This document shows, one piece after another, positions 58,189 to 64,000 of a stretch of 64,000 nucleotides of DNA; positions within the stretch are counted from its first letter, which is position 1; every line of letters begins with the position of its first letter. The position numbers and the translations under genes are program-made. The notes under the pieces were generated by a model. It worked only from the letters and a program-made list of their open reading frames with translations. It did no database searches and was not told the DNA's origin. Source of the DNA: Aquilaria yunnanensis (lineage: Eukaryota > Streptophyta > Magnoliopsida > Malvales > Thymelaeaceae); NCBI GenBank assembly GCA_039654915.1, contig CM077595.1, forward strand, positions 50,747,501 through 50,811,500. Direction: 5' to 3'.

Positions 58189-58584
58189 GAGTAGGTAAGG
58201 GCAATTGAAAAGGCATCATAACTGCTGCGTGGGAATGAAACGTCACCGTATTTACCCTTCCCGGGTAAAAAGACGTGCCATCCCAATTGATGCTTGCCAC
58301 GCGTCGAGCATTACGAGAAACTAGGGCAAGTTTTCTGACATCCTGAAGATTTGGGTGCATCTCCAGATTGACACGCCCAGTTTCAAGGCATGACAGTCCA
58401 CTAATTTAAGACAGAAAAAATAAGATTGGAAATCTTGAGGACGCCGAAAGGCAAGTGTGCGACATCCGCCCGAACAAACTATGCCCTTAAAATGGCGAAG
58501 TACCTTCCTTGCAAACAATATAAGCCAGATCCTTTGAAAGTGCTCCTGAAAGGGCTACAAGCCGAAGTTACACTCTGGCTTTCC

Positions 58585-58597
58585 AAAGGAGGGCATG
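58585..58597 (+). other. polypurine tract of Tat2
   Basis: AAAGGAGGGCATG immediately precedes the 3' LTR. Confidence 0.7.
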
Positions 58598-59524
58598 TGA
58601 TAGCCGAAGTGCGATCGCCCTGGTCCACTGACTTCGGAGAAAGAGGGAGCCAAACACATGAGGTATACGACCTCGGAAGCCCCATCGTACCGACCTTGGA
58701 AAACTACCATATTGCCTCTCCATCAGAGGTTGAATGAACCGACTTCGGATGAATAAGAACACCCCGAAGAAACGGTATCACCCTGGGTAGAGGTCCTTGC
58801 TCGTCCCCCTAAAAGGTAACGTCGGCCGAAGGGACCTCGGAGGAGCGATGGGTGCCATGAAGGTGTCTCTGACATATTCGCCCGTACGCACTAGACGTAG
58901 ACCTCAAGCACTCTGACTGCAGTCTGCACTCTGACACGCTGAGACACGCTTCTCGATAAACCACTGCCCGAGAAAGCCTGCAGGCAGCTGGCCACTCTTC
59001 TGCTCAGAGGTACGAACGGCATCCGTCCATACACGTGTCACAATCAGAGGGGCTCATTTTCTCCTATTTACGATAGGGAAGGCTCTCGGTAAAAGGGGGC
59101 CGGACGGGGGTTGGACAAGCGTTTTTTGGGGCTCCAGGCTCTAGCTTCCCCCCCCTCTTTCGTCTGGAGATGCCATAAAAATGCTTCCGGTGAGATTCTT
59201 TCCCTTCTGTGCATACCAGAGAAACACTCCCAGCAATTCTATTTTGTGCCTACTCTTCGTAACCATTTAGAGGCACTGACTTGGGCGTCGGAGGCTCCTC
59301 TCCAGAAAACCACTCTGGGGACCCCCTAACCCCTGTTTTCTGCATGTTTTAGGCCAGACTACTTGGGGACGTCTCCATTTCAGGCTCTCTCCAGCACCGG
59401 AAACCTTTCTCAGCCATCGCTATCCGTCACCGGACGGCCACGCGCGACATTCCTCAGGAGGTCCCTGTTACCCCCGTCGTGGAGCCACGGCGGGAACATC
59501 TACGATGGCCACCCAGCGCCATCA
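58598..59524 (+). repeat. 3' LTR of Tat2
   Basis: 927 bp, TGATAGCC...GCGCCATCA, followed by the GTAAG duplication and the resumed RT of X. Confidence 0.9.
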
Positions 59525-60240
59525 GTAAGCAAATGTAAATTCTGGACTCAAGAAATTAGGTTTCTAGGTCATGTGATAAATGATCAAGAATTAGCAGTGG
59601 ATCCTAAAAAGGTAAGATCAATCTTGGATTGGAAGCAACCTTAGAATGTGAAGGAAGTTAGAAGTTTCCTGGGGTTAGCTGGCTATTACAGGAGATTTGT
59701 GCCAAAATTTTCCATTATAGTAGCTCCCATGACCCAGTTAACTAGGAAGAACCAGAAATTTGTCTAGGAGAGCAAATGTGAGGAAAACTTCCAAGAGCTG
59801 AAAAAGAGGTTGACTACAGCTCTTGTGTTAATTTTCCCAGATCTTGAAAAGGACTATGAGGTGTGCACTAATGCATCTCATGTAGGATTAGGTTGTGTCC
59901 TAATGCAAAACAAAGAGGCTATTGCTTTTCGATCAAGACAATTAAGACCGCATGAAAAGAATTATCCAGTGCATGACTTGGAACTAGCAGCAGTAGTCTT
60001 TGCTCTTAAGCAATGGAGACATTACCTGTTATGTAATAAATTTTAGGTCTATACAGACCATAAAACCTCAAGTACCTTTCCACTCAGAAGTACTTGAACA
60101 TGAGGCAAAGAACGTGGTTGGGGTACCCGAAAGATTTTGATTGTGTAATTAAATACACAGTTGGTAAAGCCAATGTAGTAGCAAATACCCTGAGCAGGAA
60201 TTATACTGGAGTGCATAAGGGAGGAGAAGGTTAACTTGGG
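59525..60240 (+). pseudogene. pol: X: RT end and RNase H
   Basis: VSKCKFWTQEIRFLGHVINDQELAVDP resumes the RT of 49939. RSFLGLAGYYRRFVPKFS follows, then RNase H with [14 protein letters not shown], where the catalytic TDAS Asp is Asn, then [20 protein letters not shown]. Stops at 59641, 59764 and 60043, frameshifts after 60050. Confidence 0.85.
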
Positions 60241-60578
60241 AGCATAAGCAACTTAGTGTGCTCACGATTACCCTTGAATGCAAGGAACTCATCAGAGAAG
60301 CATAATTTACTGATGAGAACATTGGACTGGTATCGGGTCAAAGAGAAGGAGAACTTTTTCAAGGATTCTCCTATAAGCATGGACTGCTATACTTACATAA
60401 TAGATTATATGTGCTTGAAAATGATAACCTAGGAAGCATGACATTAGCACTCATGTAGCTAGGTGTGAAGTGTGCCAACAAGTAAAGGTTGAGCACTAAA
60501 AGCTAGGAGGGAAGCTTCAGAGCTTACTCATACCTAAGAGAAACTGGGAATCCATATCTATGGACTTTGTAGTGGGAA
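60241..60578 (+). pseudogene. pol: X: integrase start, truncated
   Basis: Badly frame-broken. Recognisable near the end: CQQ-KVEH, then RNWESISMDFVVGM with the first catalytic Asp, where the T LTR cuts in. The rest of integrase is not in the window. Confidence 0.65.
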
Positions 60579-61191
60579 TGTAAGGCTTCGGGACCCAAAC
60601 AAGCGCCACAAAATTTCATTGAAAGCTTCCAAGATCCAAGTGAAACAGGGTAAACCAGGTGTTCAAAAATTTTCATACCTAATTTTGTTGAAGATCTCTT
60701 GCCCAACTGTAGAGTCAAATCACAAAACCTAAACAATTGGCATGTTTAAGCTCTTTATGGTATTGACATAAGCCTTTCAGGATCACCACGCTTCCACCAC
60801 GTCCCAGCAGATACATTTTTTCTGCACTACATTGCTAGTTTGCATCCTTTAAGGAATTGGATGGGAAGGATACAGCTGTCTCTTTTTAGGAGGCTAGGGC
60901 AAGGCTGTGAATTTTCACTAAAAGTTGTATTTATAGTGAGTCTCAACTTCCAATCCTAATGGGTTTCAAAGCCCTAATCCAATTAAGTTTTAATTTTAGA
61001 GTTAATAATGGCTCAACTTTTGGGCCAATTACCACCACAAAATTATCATGAAACCAAAACCCAAATAATTAGCCTATGCACTCTAATAATCCACATAGCT
61101 CTATGTGTGCGACCCAATAGGCTCTTGCCACATTAGCAATGATCATAAATCACATTTATGATCATAAGCAATGAACGGTGTCTGGCAACAC
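60579..61191 (-). repeat. old T LTR, truncated
   Basis: TGTAAGGCTTCGGGACCC is a diverged T terminus inserted in X integrase. The copy runs to the hairpin region and ends at 61191 where a forward T LTR begins. More diverged than all other T copies. TATA (minus) at 60928-60935. Confidence 0.8.
61139..61165. repeat. 12-bp-stem inverted repeat in old T LTR
   Basis: ATGATCATAAAT, loop CAC, ATTTATGATCAT: perfect even in this old copy. Confidence 0.85.
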
Positions 61192-62414
61192 TATTAGTGT
61201 TGTGCCCAAAAAGCCAATCATCAGATGATTGTATTTTTGCACATTGAGTCATGATATTTTATTGAGGCATTAATCCAGCAATTTTGTTTGTTGTTTTGTT
61301 TCTGTGTAACGTAATAAACATAATTGTAACCCTAGAATAATGATATTCTTAAACATCCCTAGTCTAGTATTATTGTGGAGCGGGTTGCAATAATACATAA
61401 TGACTAGCATATGTGGAGACTAATATGAGATATGTAGTCTACATATGGGTACAAGTTGGAGAACTTGTGTACTGGACCGACCCACCATGAGAACACTACA
61501 TGGATCGATATATGAGTGTCATAAGTGATTCTCATAGTGATCATGGCATATGTAGTCCTTCGACCTAAGATCATCAAGGTTCCCTACATGTGAGTCACAT
61601 ACTTTGATACTATCCTTTGTTGCTCGTAACTGAGTGAACTTGAAGGAGGTCATTGGGTATGTCACATATCATGCGGAGGGATTTGTATGATCAAGATGGG
61701 ATTTGTCCCTCCTATGTAACGGGAGTGATATCTTCGGGCCCCTTGATAGAGTGAGACTTAGAAAAATGCATGGCCATGCTCGGATGAGTTGATATACGAT
61801 ATCAATGTCATCAGCTTAAGTTAGTCTACTCGGTAATCAAGAAACCAAAGATTGGGCTATACGAGAGTGACACATTCCATGTCTCGTGCTTAGTCTTGAT
61901 ATCTTGGACAAAGGGACAATGGCATATATCGGTGATGATCATAAAGGTTTAGTCGAATCATTGACAATCTTGTCACTTGGGTAGCAATGATGTGTTGCTA
62001 GACACCGCTCATTGCTTGTGATCATAAATGTGATTTATGATCATTGCCAACATCATAAGAGCCTATTGGGTCGCACACATAGAGCTATTTGGATCATTAG
62101 AGTGCATGGGCTAATTATTTGGGTTATGGTTTCACTTTAATTTTGTATTAATAATTGGCCCAAGAGTTGAGCCATTATTAAGCGTGGTGGTACGTGGTGG
62201 AAGCGTGGTGATCTCGAGAGGCTCGTGTGGATACCATAGAGAGCCTGAACACGTCAACTGTTCAGGTTTTGTGATTCGACTCTACAGTTGAGTGAGAGAT
62301 CTCAACTAAAAATTAGGTATGAAATTTTCAAACACCCGGTTTACCCCGTTTCACTTGGATCCTGGAGGGTTTCGGTTAAATTCCGCTGCGCTGTTTGGCT
62401 CCCGAAACCCAACA
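61192..62414 (+). repeat. 5' LTR of the right-hand copia element, internally deleted
   Basis: TATTAGTG (TG changed to TA)...CCCAACA, 1223 bp against 1416. About 200 bases are missing near 62181, compared with 35122-35322, and the TATA box is in the missing part. A CGTGGTGG duplication lies at the deletion joint. Confidence 0.88.
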
Positions 62415-62415
62415 G

Positions 62416-62427
62416 TGGTATCAAAGC
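62416..62427 (+). other. primer-binding site of the right-hand copia element
   Basis: TGGTATCAAAGC, one base after the LTR; initiator tRNA-Met type. Confidence 0.85.
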
Positions 62428-63843
62428 TACTGGTGAGACCCTAAATCGGGATTGAGTGTGGAATCGCATGATGCTATGTGTTCGATTGGTTTTCGGCCAT
62501 GATTAATTAGATTGATTCATGATGCATGAAACCGGAATTCGTAATGAACATATGAGATATATGATGAAACGACACAAATTGGTTAATGAGATTAACCCGA
62601 AATTGATAGGTATGAGATAGCTATATGGATTAGGATTCTTGCAATAGTTGCAACAACCCTAGGTTTGTTCGGATTCGGCCTGTTCGGGCACCGAAAGTAA
62701 GGTATTTTTGGTGGCTCGAATGGAGGAGTCTCGGGTGCCTACTTTCTCGAAATAGAAGATTTTGGGCTAAGCAATTGCTGACCGGCCAGCAAGACCGCCG
62801 TATGCGAAGTGCCACATAAATAAAAACTGGTTAATCAACACGCGAAAAATTGGCATGCATCTTTGTTGAATGAGATTTGACATGATATGCTGATTGGTGT
62901 TTGAAGCATGGTTCATGGTTATATCCTTTGATTGCTTGTACTTGTAAATCGGCCTGCGAGTCGTACCTTTTCTTATCACTCTCATTGTACATTCTCTTCT
63001 CACCTTAGTCCCCTCGAATGTAACTCGAGGTTTCTATTATTGATGTAATGGTGCATTATGGGATCTTCCAAGGTGGTATGTCCAAGGAGGTGACAACAAA
63101 AGGGCAACCAAGAAAGGAAGAGAAGGAGCTTGTGAATACTCTTTTCTTTTCTTAGGCTTTTATGATATTCTCATTGGCTTGAGAATATCGCATAGTTTGG
63201 GCTATAACCATGTCATGTTTATTTCTTGTAAGCATGAAATGCATGTTTTATATTTGTATGTGATGCATGTATAAAACAACCGGAGATAACAAATTGGTGA
63301 GATCAAAAGAAAAAAAAACCCCTCAAACAAATATTAAGTCATTAAATGTGATGCCTTCCAAATGTTGGCACTCGTCAAAACTTTGATCAACATTAGGTGG
63401 GTTTGCCAAAGCAAAGCACCTATGTTCATCTTGGTAAGGCGCAATGGGATAATAGTGATATCCAAACTGCTAACTTTGGGTTCGACTTAACTAAGTCATC
63501 CTAATAGGATTAGGGACTTAGAGGGATAGAGTTGGGATTAAGTTCATGAGATGAGCTTGGACAAGTGTTGTTCACCCAACTATCCAAGAGTTGCATAAGA
63601 TGCAATTGGCAAGGAGTTGCCTACCTAAATAGTTGTAACTTGAGAGAAAAGCCAAAGCTGACTCAGGTTGTGGTCAAATATGGATCTTGGCCCACTAGAA
63701 TACCTTAGCGCCGAGGTGTTCCGAAATAATATCGAGGGTTATTATTTTGAGGAAAATAGTGGGAGTATCGTTTAATAAAAGTCCTTATTAAATGAATTAA
63801 AATACAAGACTCTTACACTGCATATTTACTGTTGTAGATAACC
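62428..63843 (+). other. copia 5' leader
   Basis: 1.4 kb without a convincing ORF. The part from 63060 matches the minus-strand copia leader at 20448-21217. Confidence 0.75.
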
Positions 63844-64000
63844 ATGGCACAAAACACATCGACACTTTTCTTGCGATCGATCCTTGAGAAGAAAAAAACT
63901 GAATGGGACCAACTTTCTCAAATGGTACCGAAACTTGAGGATAGTCCTCAAACAAGAGAGAAAGGCTTATGTCCTAGAGCAGCCCATTCCGAATGAGCCT
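63844..64000 (+). pseudogene. gag: copia gag, N-terminus (frameshifted, cut by window)
   Basis: ATG at 63844 gives MAQNTSTLFLRSILEKK. After the A-run at 63891-63897 the copia Gag continues in another frame as WYRNLRIVLKQERKAYVLEQ, so one extra A in the run is the likely cause. The same Gag is at 20447-19660 on the minus strand. Confidence 0.85.

Larger units (their letters stand above)
49940..59524 (+). mobile_element. non-autonomous Tat element Tat2 with antisense ORF
   Basis: Two LTRs (49940-50863 and 58598-59524) share TGATAGCC...CATCA ends and are flanked by perfect GTAAG duplications (49935-49939 and 59525-59529). A Tat primer site follows the first and a polypurine tract precedes the second. 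I find no gag, protease, RT or integrase between, only a decayed antisense ORF. Two solo T LTRs lie in it. The LTRs differ at about 17 of the first 210 bases by eye, so it is old. Confidence 0.9.
42541..60578 (+). mobile_element. S-family Ty3/gypsy element X, with nested insertions
   Basis: Parts in order: 5' LTR (42541-43834 and 46233-46991), primer site, gag, protease, RT (to 49939), then RT end, RNase H and integrase start (59530-60578). It is interrupted by a solo R LTR and by Tat2, and ends in integrase where an old T LTR begins. No 3' LTR is in the window. Confidence 0.85.
61192..64000 (+). mobile_element. Ty1/copia element (T family), left end
   Basis: 5' LTR, primer site, long leader and start of gag in order; the rest runs off the right edge. 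Same family as the minus-strand copia element at 12497-21217. Confidence 0.9.

Noticed and set aside
57914..58360. 148-residue open frame with a hydrophobic stretch upstream of the Tat2 aORF
   Set aside because: It overlaps the proposed TATA box and leader, has no family motif, and the equivalent Tat1 region is outside the window. Probably chance.
1..64000. CRISPR arrays, tRNA or rRNA genes, host genes
   Set aside because: No spaced direct repeats, no tRNA or rRNA sequence, and no low-copy protein-coding gene was seen; all longer frames belong to retrotransposons.

Overview
The window is a dense nest of plant LTR retrotransposons. I see no host gene, tRNA, rRNA or CRISPR array in it. The element lineages (Ty3/gypsy Tat-like, Ty3/gypsy chromovirus of the Tekay/Del kind, Ty1/copia of the Tork/Angela kind), initiator-Met primer-binding sites and GT-AG introns in an element-borne ORF point to a flowering plant with a repeat-rich genome; I cannot name the species. 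The Tat-like DNA is GC-richer; the rest is AT-rich and heavily decayed.

Five LTR families recur. I call them Tat (about 0.93-0.97 kb, TGATAGCC...CATCA), T (copia, about 1.42 kb, TGTTAG...CCCAACA), K (Tekay-like, about 2.4 kb, TGTTAT...GTGTCA), R (about 2.4 kb, TGTTAC...GTAACA) and S (2-3 kb, TGTTAGG...TGTCACA).

Layout. 1-8114: a nearly full Tat element on the minus strand (gag-pol in one frame with a few stops), plus an accessory ORF running the opposite way (aORF, plus strand) with an 84-bp intron; its far LTR lies left of the window. 8115-12496: fragments of T, Tat and R LTRs. 12497-21217: a minus-strand copia element with a solo S LTR (13037-16154) in its 3' LTR, cut at its 5' side by element K. 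21218-33892: the Tekay-like element K, arranged LTR-internal-LTR-partial internal, with a reversed solo K LTR in its gag. 33893-35823: a jumble of T and Tat LTR pieces. 35824-42540: an R LTR (minus) split by another R LTR (plus), lying against a decayed S-family gag. 42541-60578: S-family gypsy element X, with a solo R LTR in its 5' LTR and a 9.6-kb non-autonomous Tat element (Tat2) in its reverse transcriptase. Tat2 has no recognisable gag-pol but keeps the antisense ORF, itself hit by two solo T LTRs. 60579-64000: an old T LTR split by a newer copia element whose 5' LTR, primer site, leader and gag start run off the right edge.

Target-site duplications and reading frames that resume across insertions give a relative order: X first, then Tat2, then the two T LTRs in Tat2; the copia element first, then the solo S LTR in its 3' LTR; K first, then the solo K LTR in its gag. 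The points that stand out are the retained intron-bearing antisense ORF of the Tat family, the saturation of that family with CTTCGG/CCGAAG and CGACCTCGG words, a conserved 12-bp-stem hairpin in T LTRs, CpG-decayed palindromes in K LTRs, and repeated opposite-orientation insertion of elements into their own kind.
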